Source of the DNA: JBGFRR01 sp041695045
Lineage (GTDB): Bacteria > Bacteroidota > Ignavibacteria > UBA10030
Assembly (NCBI GenBank): GCA_041695045.1
Contig: JBGFRR010000151.1
Location: forward strand, 12,416-76,415
DNA length: 64,000 bases
Direction: 5' to 3'
The translations under genes and the position numbers were made by a program. The first letter of the stretch is position 1. The number at the start of each line of letters is the position of its first letter. Of the stretch, positions 1-7,610 are shown one piece after another. Under the pieces are notes generated by a model. It was not told where the DNA came from. It worked only from the letters and a program-made list of their open reading frames with translations, and did no database searches.

Positions 1-1166
1 TCAATCTCCTCCCACAACGCGACGTATTGTCGCTGGAGTTGCGGCTTTGTTGCGACGGACGACCGGAACGTGCGCTCGAAGTCGCGCTTCTTCGCCAGCG
101 TGATCGGATCGCGCAAGCCCTTCAGCCGTCCCTCATACAGCTTGTGTCCGTTCGAATAGCTGAAGAGTTGGGTCTGGTACTGCAGCTTTTTGTCCGGATG
201 TTTGGCCAGATAGTCCGAGAAGATGCGGACGAGGTTATCTAACGCACGGAAGAGGAACGGGTACTGATAGTCGCGCATGAATTCCAGCTGTGCAACGGTG
301 AGCAGGCGGTTCGTTCGGCCGGGATTGCCGAGCACGAACACCGCTTCGTCTTCTGCGGCGCCGGCAGCGCTCCACGGGAAGTAGGTGCTCGTTGTCAGCG
401 GCTTCCCGTCTTCGCCGTAGACGCGGTAGAACGTAACGTCGAGAGCGTAGCGGGGATAGGTGAAGTTATCCGGGTCGCCGCCGAAGTAGCCCAACTCCTG
501 TTCGGGAGCGAACACCAAGCGTACGTCGGTGTACCGCTTGTAACCGTAGAGCGAGTAGCGGCCGCCGTTGTAGAAGGTGATGACGTTGCAGATGAGGCCG
601 GTTTTCTCCGCGTAGCGTTTCTCGATTTCAGCGATAGCATTCTGCCGCATGCGTACACGCTCCTCGTCCGTTTTGCCCTGCTCGAACGCGCGGACCACCT
701 CATCCGTAACGTCTTCAATGAGCACGAGTTGGTCGGCGTAGTAGTTGGGGATCTTGCGCTCGTCTTCGAGCGTCGCGGCATAGAAGCCGTCCTGCGGAAG
801 GTTCTCTCCTTCTCGGTTCACGGCGTCGAGCGCACCGCGCGCACAGTGATGGTTGGTCATAACGAGGCCGTCGGCGGTGACGAACGATGCGCTGCAGCCG
901 GGGAGGCGGAGCGCTGCGAGCCGCGCTTGCTCGAACCATTGCGGCGTCGGCCGGAAGCTGTACGTCCGTTCAAAGTAATCCACCGGCGGGTAGTCGAACG
1001 TCCACATCTTGCCGGTATCGAACGCACCGGCCCTGACGGTATCGAGATCGACGGCGCTGTGGACGGCTGGCCTGACAGCCCCGCCAAGGCGGGGCTGTGT
1101 CGAGCAACCGGCGAGAAGCAGGACCGTAACAAGCGTCCAGATAAGGATCAACAAGCGTTTGTTCAT
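1..1166 (-). CDS. S46 family dipeptidyl-peptidase (DPP7/DPP11-like), 3' end outside window
   Basis: This would be an exported serine dipeptidyl-peptidase that removes dipeptides from the N-terminus of oligopeptides in the periplasm. The frame is open from ATG at 1166 to the window edge (388 codons), and GGAGG lies 6 nt upstream. A hydrophobic N-terminus ends in a lipobox-like LLAGC. The catalytic His motif TNHHC is near residue 105, and the Asp motif is seen as GGDPDNFTYPRY, with Tyr where the family usually has His. The catalytic Ser and the S1-specificity residue that separates DPP7 from DPP11 lie beyond the window, so specificity cannot be assigned. Residues just after the lipobox are encoded by a perfect palindrome. 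Confidence 0.93.
   Translation of the reverse strand, partial: MNKRLLILIWTLVTVLLLAGCSTQPRLGGAVRPAVHSAVDLDTVRAGAFDTGKMWTFDYPPVDYFERTYSFRPTPQWFEQARLAALRLPGCSASFVTADGLVMTNHHCARGALDAVNREGENLPQDGFYAATLEDERKIPNYYADQLVLIEDVTDEVVRAFEQGKTDEERVRMRQNAIAEIEKRYAEKTGLICNVITFYNGGRYSLYGYKRYTDVRLVFAPEQELGYFGGDPDNFTYPRYALDVTFYRVYGEDGKPLTTSTYFPWSAAGAAEDEAVFVLGNPGRTNRLLTVAQLEFMRDYQYPFLFRALDNLVRIFSDYLAKHPDKKLQYQTQLFSYSNGHKLYEGRLKGLRDPITLAKKRDFERTFRSSVATKPQLQRQYVALWEEI
1075..1098. repeat. Perfect 24-bp palindrome inside the S46 peptidase gene
   Basis: Two 11-bp arms (ACAGCCCCGCC and its complement) flank AA. It sits in frame just after the signal peptide region and encodes roughly QPRLGGAV. The same core, AGCCCC-CC-AA-GG-GGGGCT, recurs about 200 bp away as a terminator. 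Confidence 0.85.
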
Positions 1167-1285
1167 AGGGACCTCCGGGATTAGCGCTTCGGCATGTAGT
1201 GACGATGAAGCTACAGGGAAGCGGAGTTGAGCGGAATATGGAAGCGGTCAAAAGGTAAGAAGAAGGAAGTGCGGAAGCAAAATAA

Positions 1286-1309
1286 AAAGCCCCACCAAGG
1301 CGGGGCTTT
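1286..1309 (-). terminator. Rho-independent terminator of the 1337-1756 gene
   Basis: Read on the minus strand, a GC-rich hairpin with arms AAAGCCCC-CC and GG-GGGGCTTT (one mismatch) is followed by TTTTTATTTT. It lies just after the stop codon of the minus-strand membrane protein gene. Confidence 0.8.
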
Positions 1310-1336
1310 GACGTCAAAAAACCAAACTTCGACTGC

Positions 1337-1756
1337 TTACGATGAAGTTGCCGCCTTCGGTTTCATGCCGAAGAGAACGGCAAGAGCGATTCCGAACACG
1401 ATGAATTCAACCATCCCGTACAAGAACCATTGCAGAGCGAGGGAATACGGAATCGGCATAACGGCATAGGTGCCGTACGCGAACGGCGTGTTGATCAGCA
1501 TGCCCGTGTACAGCCCGTAGCGAACACCCTCAGCAATGCCCTTCCCCTCGTAGCCCTTGGAGAAGATCAGTGCAAGGAAGAATGCTGCGACGGCCGTCGT
1601 AATTATCATCACTCCCATCTTCATTTCCTCTTCCGGCCGCCATAAGTGCGCCGTGTCCATGTATGCCGACGCCAACAGAATATTATGAATGACGTAATCC
1701 ATCACGACCGCAAGAACAAACACCACAGCAGCCCCCACCCAGACTTTCTTGTTCAT
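1337..1756 (-). CDS. Small integral membrane protein of unknown function
   Basis: This is a 139-residue protein with four predicted membrane segments: an N-terminal helix, one around residues 47-62, and two in the C-terminal half. The start was set at ATG 1756 because AGGAGG lies 5 nt upstream; a longer reading has no such signal. The loop after helix 1 is acidic (RPEEEMKMG), and a second motif, FSKGYEGKGIAEG, precedes helix 3. It resembles a widespread group of short four-helix membrane proteins without an assigned role. The gene is transcribed alone between the S46 gene (same strand) and the divergent M16 pair, and ends in a clear terminator. Confidence 0.8.
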   Translation of the reverse strand: MNKKVWVGAAVVFVLAVVMDYVIHNILLASAYMDTAHLWRPEEEMKMGVMIITTAVAAFFLALIFSKGYEGKGIAEGVRYGLYTGMLINTPFAYGTYAVMPIPYSLALQWFLYGMVEFIVFGIALAVLFGMKPKAATSS

Positions 1757-2073
1757 ACATCCTCCTGTAAAGATGTGATGAAGGGATTGAGTGAGATACA
1801 GCCGCCGCAATACTACAAAACCCGCCGCTGATTGTCAAATGAGCAACATCCGGCGGCACATAACGCTCGGAGAATCAACCTCGTTCCAACGGAGACTATG
1901 GGAAGAAGCTCGATGGCGAAAATCAAAATCGGAATCAAGCGCCATCCCCAGTTGCCTTTCCTCGAACAATTCCGTAACGTCTTTCCCCGTGCCGCCACTT
2001 TCCCACCATTTCGGCATGGCCTCAACCCCGACAAGTGGGGATTGATCCATACAACAATCCACAGGATAACCAC
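1757..2073. other. Divergent intergenic region, no gene supported
   Basis: The 317 bp between the divergently transcribed membrane protein and first M16 gene presumably carry both promoters. Short open frames exist on both strands (for example ATG at 1915, plus strand), but none has a recognisable domain. Confidence 0.4.
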
Positions 2074-3513
2074 ATGAAACATGTTCTTCTTCTCTGTGCC
2101 GTTCTGGCCGGTGTCGCGCTCGGGCAGGAGACCCGCCTGCGGGTCCCACTGTACGGGATCCCGAAAAACGGGACTGAATCGCCCTTCGGCGGGCAGGCCC
2201 GCCTGAAGGTTTCGTACGAACGCTTCGTGCTGCCGAACGGTCTGGACGTCATCTTGCATGTCGACCGCACAACGCCGACGGTAAGTGTGAACCTCTGGTA
2301 TCATGTCGGCTCGGCGCGCGAGAAGCCGGGGCGGACGGGCTTCGCGCATTTGTTCGAGCACATTATGTTCGAAGGCTCGGCGAATGTGCCGGAAGGTAAA
2401 TTCGATGAATGGCTCGAAGCGGCCGGCGGCGACAACAACGGCTCCACCAACCCCGACCGCACCAACTACTTCGAGAACATTCCTACCAACGCGCTCGAGC
2501 TCGCGCTGTTCTTGGAATCCGACCGCATGGGCTACCTGCTCGATGCGATGTCGCCGGAGAAAGTCGACGGCCAGCGCGATGTGGTGAAGAACGAGCGCCG
2601 GCAGTCGTACGAGAACCGGCCGTACGGTATGTCGTGGATTGTTTTGAGCGAGAACCTCTATCACAAAGACCACCCGTATCACTGGCCGACGATCGGGTAT
2701 ATGGAAGACCTCTCGGCGGCAAGCTACGAGGATGTGGTGGAGTTCTACAAGAACTTCTACGGCCCGAACAACGCCAGCCTCGCGATCGCGGGGGACATTG
2801 ACGTCAAGGAGACGAAACGACTGGTGGAAAAGTGGTTCAGTGAAATTCCGCGCGGCCGCAGCGTGCCGCCCCTCGATGCACCGGCGGCTCACCTTGCCGA
2901 AGAAAAGCGCCTTGTGATGGAAGACCGCGTTCAACTGCCGCGCATCACCATGGCCTGGCACACGCCGGCTAACCTCACACCGGGCGACGCGGAGTTGGAC
3001 CTTGCCGCGTCGATTCTCGCGGGGGGGAAGAACTCGCGCCTCTACAAGCGGTTAGTGTACGAGCTTCAGGTGGCGCAGGATGTTTCGGCGTTTCAGTACT
3101 CATCCGCTCTATCATCATCGTTTCGCATTATTGCCACTGCGCGCACGGGACACACCCTCGCGGAACTGGAGCGACTCATTCAAGAAGAGATCGACAAACT
3201 GAAAGCAGAACCGCCCACTGAACGCGAGCTCCAGCGTGCTGTCAACCAGTATGAGGCCGGATTCCTCAATCGCCTCGAGCTCATCGGCGGCTTCGGCGGC
3301 AAAGCCGATCAGTTGAACGCCTACTACTTCTACACCGGCAACCCGGATTACTTCAACGAAGACCTCGCCCGCTACAAGGCGGTCGACCCGGAGGATATCC
3401 GCGCCGTGGTCAAAACGTATCTCAAAGACGATGCACGCGTGGTGTTGAGCGTGGTGCCGCAGGGCAAGAAAGAACTCGCCGCGGCGAACAGTAAGGAGGT
3501 GGCGGTGAAATGA
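2074..3513 (+). CDS. M16 zinc metallopeptidase, active subunit, exported
   Basis: This is a pitrilysin/insulinase-type peptidase that cleaves small peptides in the periplasm, probably as a heterodimer with the next gene. ATG 2074 begins a signal peptide (MKHVLLLCAVLAGVALGQ). The inverted zinc motif HLFEH is at residues 92-96, and the third ligand is probably Glu174 in VKNERRQ. At 479 residues it is a normal single-unit M16 (two M16 domains). Its stop overlaps the next start (ATGA), so the pair is translationally coupled. Residues 19-44, between the signal peptide and the M16 fold, are encoded by three adjacent palindromes and look like an insertion. Confidence 0.95.
   Translation: MKHVLLLCAVLAGVALGQETRLRVPLYGIPKNGTESPFGGQARLKVSYERFVLPNGLDVILHVDRTTPTVSVNLWYHVGSAREKPGRTGFAHLFEHIMFEGSANVPEGKFDEWLEAAGGDNNGSTNPDRTNYFENIPTNALELALFLESDRMGYLLDAMSPEKVDGQRDVVKNERRQSYENRPYGMSWIVLSENLYHKDHPYHWPTIGYMEDLSAASYEDVVEFYKNFYGPNNASLAIAGDIDVKETKRLVEKWFSEIPRGRSVPPLDAPAAHLAEEKRLVMEDRVQLPRITMAWHTPANLTPGDAELDLAASILAGGKNSRLYKRLVYELQVAQDVSAFQYSSALSSSFRIIATARTGHTLAELERLIQEEIDKLKAEPPTERELQRAVNQYEAGFLNRLELIGGFGGKADQLNAYYFYTGNPDYFNEDLARYKAVDPEDIRAVVKTYLKDDARVVLSVVPQGKKELAAANSKEVAVK
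2130..2203. repeat. Three tandem palindromes inserted in frame in the M16 gene
   Basis: GACCCGC-CT-GCGGGTC (2130-2145), CGGGATCCCG with a second pairing TCCCG-A5-CGGGA (2154-2173), and GGCGGGC-AG-GCCCGCC (2188-2203). Together they encode about 26 residues that belong neither to the signal peptide nor to the M16 domain. Confidence 0.85.
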
Positions 3514-5036
3514 AGACAGAAAGCAGATTCCTGACCGCAGAGAGCAGAAAGCAGCGTGGGAGAAGGAAGGGGATTCACGCAAGGGCGATCGTCGCGTTAA
3601 TTGTGTTGGTGGGGATGTTGGTCGGTACGGCGACAGTGCGTGCGCAGAAGGTAGACCGCAGCAAGCCGCCCGAGTTGGGACCGACACCCACGCTGAAACT
3701 TCCGGCCATCCATCGCATGAAACTTTCAAACGGCTTGCCGGTGGTGATGATCGAGAAACGCGGTGTGCCGCTCATTCAGATCAATCTTCTGGTACGAACG
3801 GGAAGCGCGTACGACCCCGCTGGCAAATCCGGACTCGCCAACATGACTGCCGATATGATGGACGAAGGCGCCGGCACGATGACGGCGTTGGAGTTAGCAG
3901 ACGCTATCGACTTTCTCGGCGCAAGCATCTCAACGTTTGCCGGCCAACACACGAGCGGCGTTTCACTTCACACGCCGGTGAGCAAGCTCGACGAGGCGAT
4001 TCCGCTCATGGCCGATATCGCGCTCCGGCCGACATTCCCTGCGGAAGAATTGGAGCGCAAGCGAAAAGAACGGCTGACGTCGTTATTACAATGGCACGAT
4101 GAGCCGCGCGTTGTTGCCTCCGTCATGCTCAGCAAAACCCTCTTTGGCGATGAGCATCCTTACGGCAAGCCCACCATCGGTAACGAACTGAGCATACGGT
4201 CGTTCACAGTTACGGACTTGAAGAACTTCCACGCCGCTCATTTTTTGCCAGCCAACGCAACGCTGGTAGTTGTTGGAGAGCTTTCGCCGAAGGACGCGAA
4301 GGCAACATTGGAAAGAGTGTTCAGCAAATGGCGCGGCAGGGTGGTACAGCAGCCCGCGTGGCCTGCTGTGAAGCAGGTTCAGGAGCGCAAGGTCTATCTC
4401 ATCGACAAGCCGGGTGCAGCGCAGTCGGAGATTCGCATCGGCCGCATCGGTGTCCGGCGGACGACGGATGACTACTACGCGCTGCAAGTGATGAATACGA
4501 TCCTGGGTGGGTCGTTCACCTCGCGGTTGAATCAGAACCTCCGTGAAACGCACGGCTACTCGTACGGCGCAGGATCGGTTTTCGACATGCGCCCGATGCC
4601 GGGGCCCTTCTTCGCCAGCTCAGCCGTGCACACCGACGTGACGGACAAAGCGCTCATGGAGTTTATGAAAGAGCTGAACGGCATCCTTCAGCCCGTCTCC
4701 GACGAAGAGCTGACGCGTGCGAAGAACTACCTCGCACTCGGCTATCCGGAGAGATTTCAATCGGTCGGACGCATCGCGAGCCAGCTGAACGAGCTGGCGA
4801 CGTACAATCTGCCGGACGATTACTTCAACTCCTACATCGGCCGCGTCATGGCGGTGACGAAAGCTGACGTCGAGCGCGTGGCGAAGAAATATCTCGACCC
4901 GGAAAAAGTGGCCATCATCATCGTCGGTGACCGGAGTGTGATTGAGCAAGGCGTCCGCGCGGTGAACTTAGGAGCGGTAGAGGTGCTGACGGTTGAGGAT
5001 GTGTTGGGGAAGAAGCCGGTGGTGGAGACACAGTAA
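3510..5036 (+). CDS. M16 family peptidase-like protein, inactive partner subunit
   Basis: This second M16 protein (508 residues) is exported through an N-terminal hydrophobic helix at about residues 26-45, ending in VRAQ. At the position of HxxEH it reads GLANMTADMMDEG, so the zinc ligands are missing; this is typical of the non-catalytic member of paired bacterial M16 peptidases. The C-terminal half keeps the substrate-binding features of the family (TRETHGYSYGA-type motif, seen as RETHGYSYGAGS). It overlaps the active subunit by 4 nt. The first 20 residues are basic and come from a low-complexity purine-rich stretch that resembles repeats elsewhere in the window. Confidence 0.92.
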   Translation: MKTESRFLTAESRKQRGRRKGIHARAIVALIVLVGMLVGTATVRAQKVDRSKPPELGPTPTLKLPAIHRMKLSNGLPVVMIEKRGVPLIQINLLVRTGSAYDPAGKSGLANMTADMMDEGAGTMTALELADAIDFLGASISTFAGQHTSGVSLHTPVSKLDEAIPLMADIALRPTFPAEELERKRKERLTSLLQWHDEPRVVASVMLSKTLFGDEHPYGKPTIGNELSIRSFTVTDLKNFHAAHFLPANATLVVVGELSPKDAKATLERVFSKWRGRVVQQPAWPAVKQVQERKVYLIDKPGAAQSEIRIGRIGVRRTTDDYYALQVMNTILGGSFTSRLNQNLRETHGYSYGAGSVFDMRPMPGPFFASSAVHTDVTDKALMEFMKELNGILQPVSDEELTRAKNYLALGYPERFQSVGRIASQLNELATYNLPDDYFNSYIGRVMAVTKADVERVAKKYLDPEKVAIIIVGDRSVIEQGVRAVNLGAVEVLTVEDVLGKKPVVETQ

Positions 5037-5710
5037 GGGTTGATTATTCCAGCGTGAAGCAGAAGCATCTCTTGCTCTTTCTTCAAGATCCCCTCTGTTC
5101 CGAGGGAGTTTGCGCCAAAGGCGCATTAGCCTATGGCTGAATACTCCCGAGGACAACAGGTGAGCGGGGTGGGGTGTTCGGGAGTGAAACTCCCTCACAA
5201 CTTCAAGATCCCCTCTGTTTATCCTCGTTCCCACGCTCCGTTTACCCCGTCGCTCTTTGGCGGGGCGTGGGAACGAATTGGCATGAGACTTAGCGTTGCC
5301 CCGACGAGTCGGGGGGGACGCAGTTCCGACGCGGAGCGTCGGAACGAGTTGAACATTCCGACGCGTCCCGCCATAGAACGGCGGGACATCCCGCTCAAAA
5401 GCAAGCGGGATTCAAGAGGCGAACACACAACGTGGACCGTCGGAACGAGAGTAACACCCAGATATAATCCTGAATAGAAGAAAAAGCCTCTTTGCGTAAC
5501 ATCAGCGGTCATGAATCCGGGCTTCACCACGCCGGATGAAAAAGTGCCTACGTATTCCAAATTTCAAAGATTCACTCTTTTTTCATAGCAGTTACCCGTT
5601 CTCTCCATCTCGCTCTGAGGGGCTGTCGGAGCAACTTGACGCCCCTTGACGCTGACACACGGTTTCACTAATATTAGCACTATACCAGACCACCCTACCG
5701 GAGGGACGGT
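5037..5710. repeat. Non-coding palindrome cluster with a 19-bp direct repeat
   Basis: No gene is supported here. A 19-bp direct repeat, CTTCAAGATCCCCTCTGTT, occurs at 5081-5099 and 5201-5219, exactly 120 bp apart. Perfect inverted repeats follow: TCGTTCCCACGC (5225-5236) with 5265-5276; GTTCCGACGC (5323-5332) with 5336-5345; GTCCCGCC (5365-5372) with 5380-5387; ATCCCGCT (5388-5395) with 5404-5411. The last two abut. The stretch 5412-5710 has no recognisable content. Confidence 0.75.
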
Positions 5711-5815
5711 ATGCCCGAGCACCGTACACTGCTGGACGTTCTCACTGACGAGCTTCGTCTACGGAATTTACCCCGTGAGATAATGTTGCCTCTCGAGCTC
5801 AACCAATGGAGCTAG
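5711..5815 (+). CDS. Possible 34-residue small ORF, unrecognised
   Basis: ATG 5711 is preceded by GGAGGG at 5-6 nt and opens a 34-codon frame beginning MPEHRTLLDVLTDELRLR. Its stop overlaps the start of the GIY-YIG fragment (ATGgagcTAG). The sequence faintly recalls the N-terminus of tyrosine recombinases, but it is too short to assign. It could equally be a remnant of a decayed gene. Confidence 0.25.
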   Translation: MPEHRTLLDVLTDELRLRNLPREIMLPLELNQWS

Positions 5816-5934
5816 ATTTTTATGTTTACGTGCTTCAATCGGAGAAAGACCGCCAGTTCTACGTAGGATTCAGCCGCGACCTTCGCAAAAGAATCGCTCA
5901 GCACCAGGCAGGCGATGAAGAGGGCAGGGATTGA
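5806..5934 (+). pseudogene. GIY-YIG nuclease fragment
   Basis: The 42 codons read MELDFYVYVLQSEKDRQFYV and continue GFSRDLRKRIAQH, which is the N-terminal half of a stand-alone GIY-YIG domain (UPF0213/YhbQ-like, usually about 80-100 residues). The GIY is degenerate (VYV...YVG), with the Arg of the first helix present. The frame stops at 5932-5934. The downstream half has been replaced by an MNT nucleotidyltransferase fragment in the same frame, so this is a deletion junction. Confidence 0.7.
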
Positions 5935-6201
5935 AAAAGATCTCTCTATTCTCTCAGCCTTTATGGCTCAGTCGCCCGCGGTGAAGCCGATGACGAATCG
6001 TACATCGACCTCCTGATCGTCACCGAACGCCCCCTCAAACGACCAATCCGGCATCAGATTACGGACATCATCTGCGAAGTCAACCTTCAATATGACACGA
6101 ATTTCAGTTCGCTCGTCGTGGATCGCAACCCTTGGGAACACGGTGTCTTCACCATCCTCCCGCTGAAAGAAGAAATTCTCCGTGAGGGCATCGCCCTATG
6201 A
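5935..6201 (+). pseudogene. MNT-type nucleotidyltransferase (MntA-like antitoxin) remnant
   Basis: The frame after the TGA at 5932 encodes LYGSVARGEADDESYIDLLIV, the nucleotidyltransferase signature, followed by about 65 residues ending at 6201. The first Asp of the catalytic DxD is Tyr (SYID instead of SDID), and the N-terminal helix is missing. In intact systems this protein AMPylates and silences the HEPN toxin encoded next. The stop overlaps the HEPN start (ATGA), preserving the usual operon order. Confidence 0.65.
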
Positions 6202-6554
6202 ACCAAGACCAACCTCGAAGCGATGTCATTCGTTATTGGTGGTCAAAAGCTGAAGAAAGCCTCGCATCGGCTCAACGAGAATGTGAAGCCGGTGCGTTTG
6301 CTTTTGCAATGAATCGCATCTATTACGCCGCTTTCTATGCGGTCAGCGCAGCATTACTTGACCGCCAGACATCATTCAAGAAACATTCTGGCGTTCGTGC
6401 AGCGTTTCACAGAGAATTCATCAAAAGCGGAATGCTCGATTCCGATTGGGGCAAGTTCTACGACCAACTGTTCGAAGACCGGCAAGAGGGAGACTATGTC
6501 GCCCTTATCGACTTGGTTTGCTGCAGAGGTGCAAGTCAACAGACAGGAGGGTAA
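6198..6554 (+). CDS. HEPN domain protein (HepT-like toxin), C-terminus altered
   Basis: This is a helical HEPN-domain protein, the RNase toxin partner of MNT antitoxins. The core helices with the NRIYYAAFYAV motif and an R-x6-H motif (RQTSFKKH) are present. The last 15 residues (LVCCRGASQQTGG) do not fit the family; another frame over the same bases reads FAAEVQVNRQEG, suggesting a frameshift near 6505. With the MNT partner also damaged, the pair is probably no longer a working toxin-antitoxin system. Confidence 0.65.
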   Translation: MNQDQPRSDVIRYWWSKAEESLASAQRECEAGAFAFAMNRIYYAAFYAVSAALLDRQTSFKKHSGVRAAFHREFIKSGMLDSDWGKFYDQLFEDRQEGDYVALIDLVCCRGASQQTGG

Positions 6555-6605
6555 CTTCGGAAGGAGTCAGAGAGCGGGCGGGCAGAGCCGGTAATTCACA
6601 CGTTC

Positions 6606-6875
6606 TTAGGTTGCGTCCATTGCCCGACGTGCTTCAAATAAGTCGTACGCCACTTGAAGGTTCATCCAAAATTCTGACGAGGTCTTCAACACACGAGACA
6701 GAAGAATGGCCGTCTCTGCCGTCATATCACGCTTGCCATTGATCAGCGTGTTCACCCGCTGGATCGGCACGCCCATCTTCTTCGCAAGCTCAATCTGGCT
6801 CATCCCCATCGGCTTGAGGAACTCATCGAGCAGTATCTCCCCGGGATGGGTTGGTTTTCGATTCTTCGGAATCAT
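6606..6875 (-). CDS. higA: HigA family antitoxin (XRE/HTH)
   Basis: This 89-residue DNA-binding antitoxin has the family N-terminus THPGEILLDEFLKPMGMSQ and the conserved C-terminal SSEFWMNLQVAYDL. The helix-turn-helix spans about residues 24-45. In intact loci HigA follows HigB, binds the operator and neutralises the toxin. Here the start is preceded by AAAGGA, and the upstream HigB gene survives only as an internally deleted remnant. An intact orphan antitoxin is therefore left. Confidence 0.9.
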   Translation of the reverse strand: MIPKNRKPTHPGEILLDEFLKPMGMSQIELAKKMGVPIQRVNTLINGKRDMTAETAILLSRVLKTSSEFWMNLQVAYDLFEARRAMDAT

Positions 6876-6888
6876 AGCTTTCGTCCTT

Positions 6889-7012
6889 TCAGTGATAGTC
6901 CGTGATCAATACATCGTTGGCATTGCCGCCAATCCATCTGAACACAATCCGGTTTTGAATCGACGCCATCATAAATGTCTTCCGTCGTTTTATCCGCAAA
7001 GTTCAGAATCAC
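6889..7012 (-). pseudogene. higB: HigB toxin remnant with internal deletion
   Basis: The minus strand reads the start of a RelE/HigB toxin (ILNFADKTTEDIYDG, from about 7012). It then jumps, with a frame change, to its C-terminal end (NRIVFRWIGGNANDVLITDYH and stop at 6889-6891). Roughly the middle half of a 90-residue toxin is gone. The stop lies 13 nt before HigA, the normal spacing of a higBA operon. Confidence 0.75.
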
Positions 7013-7257
7013 GGACTAATGATAACAATTTAACGGCATATGTGTAAATGACGATATTTTTCCCTTTGCGGCGGACATTCTTCACCTGCCCACCCGATCG
7101 CGGAGTCTCGACGAGGACTTTACAACCAGTGTACAACTATCATGCAAACCAACGAACGCATAACAAGCAAAACACCGGCGCTCCCTTTGTTGATAGGGCT
7201 CAGTTAAAGCTTGGTAAAGAAATAGTTGTGGTCGCTCTATTGTTTTTGCCGCCTCGA

Positions 7258-7287
7258 TCCCGTTGTTCGGGATCCTGAACAACGGGA
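7258..7287. repeat. Palindrome abutting the IS4 transposase fragment
   Basis: Perfect 11-bp arms TCCCGTTGTTC (7258-7268) and GAACAACGGGA (7277-7287) lie exactly at the truncated 5' edge of the transposase fragment. Nothing is recognised in 7013-7257 upstream. Confidence 0.75.
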
Positions 7288-7289
7288 CT

Positions 7290-7610
7290 CGTATCTACAG
7301 AGACCGATGGGAAATCGAAATCTTTTTCAAGACGATCAAACAGCATCTGAAGATCAAGACCTTTGTGGGAACCAGCCCGAATGCGGTGAAGATCCAACTC
7401 TGGACGGCGTTGATCGCCATCCTCTTGTTGAAGTATATGAAGATGCTCTCGACCTTTGCACAGTGGTCGCTCTCGAATCTGATCGCACTCCTGCGCTTTA
7501 ATCTCTTCACCTATCGCGACCTGAAGGAGTGGCTCAACGATCCGTACGACAACCCCCTCAGCTTGCCTGAGCATATCCAACTCTCTCTTCCGGGTTTAGG
7601 ACAGCACTGA
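7290..7610 (+). pseudogene. IS4-family transposase, C-terminal fragment
   Basis: About 106 codons encode the end of a DDE transposase. The IS4 signature Y-(2)-R-(3)-E-(6)-K is complete (YRDRWEIEIFFKTIK), so the catalytic Glu is present, but the part carrying both Asp residues is missing. The frame upstream runs into a palindrome, so the 5' boundary is a rearrangement point. The 3' edge lies inside the neighbouring FTP-domain gene and has cut it. Confidence 0.85.

Noticed and set aside
1813..2961. Minus-strand open frame of 382 codons over the first M16 gene
   Set aside because: It is antisense to the HxxEH-containing frame, is rich in Arg/Val/His as expected of a shadow, and has no ribosome binding site.
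5219..5560. Minus-strand open frame of 113 codons in the palindrome cluster
   Set aside because: Part of it reads hydrophobically, but it runs through several palindromes and matches no family.
5037..5710. CRISPR array
   Set aside because: The repeats are palindromes of different sequence without regular spacer spacing, and no cas gene is in the window.
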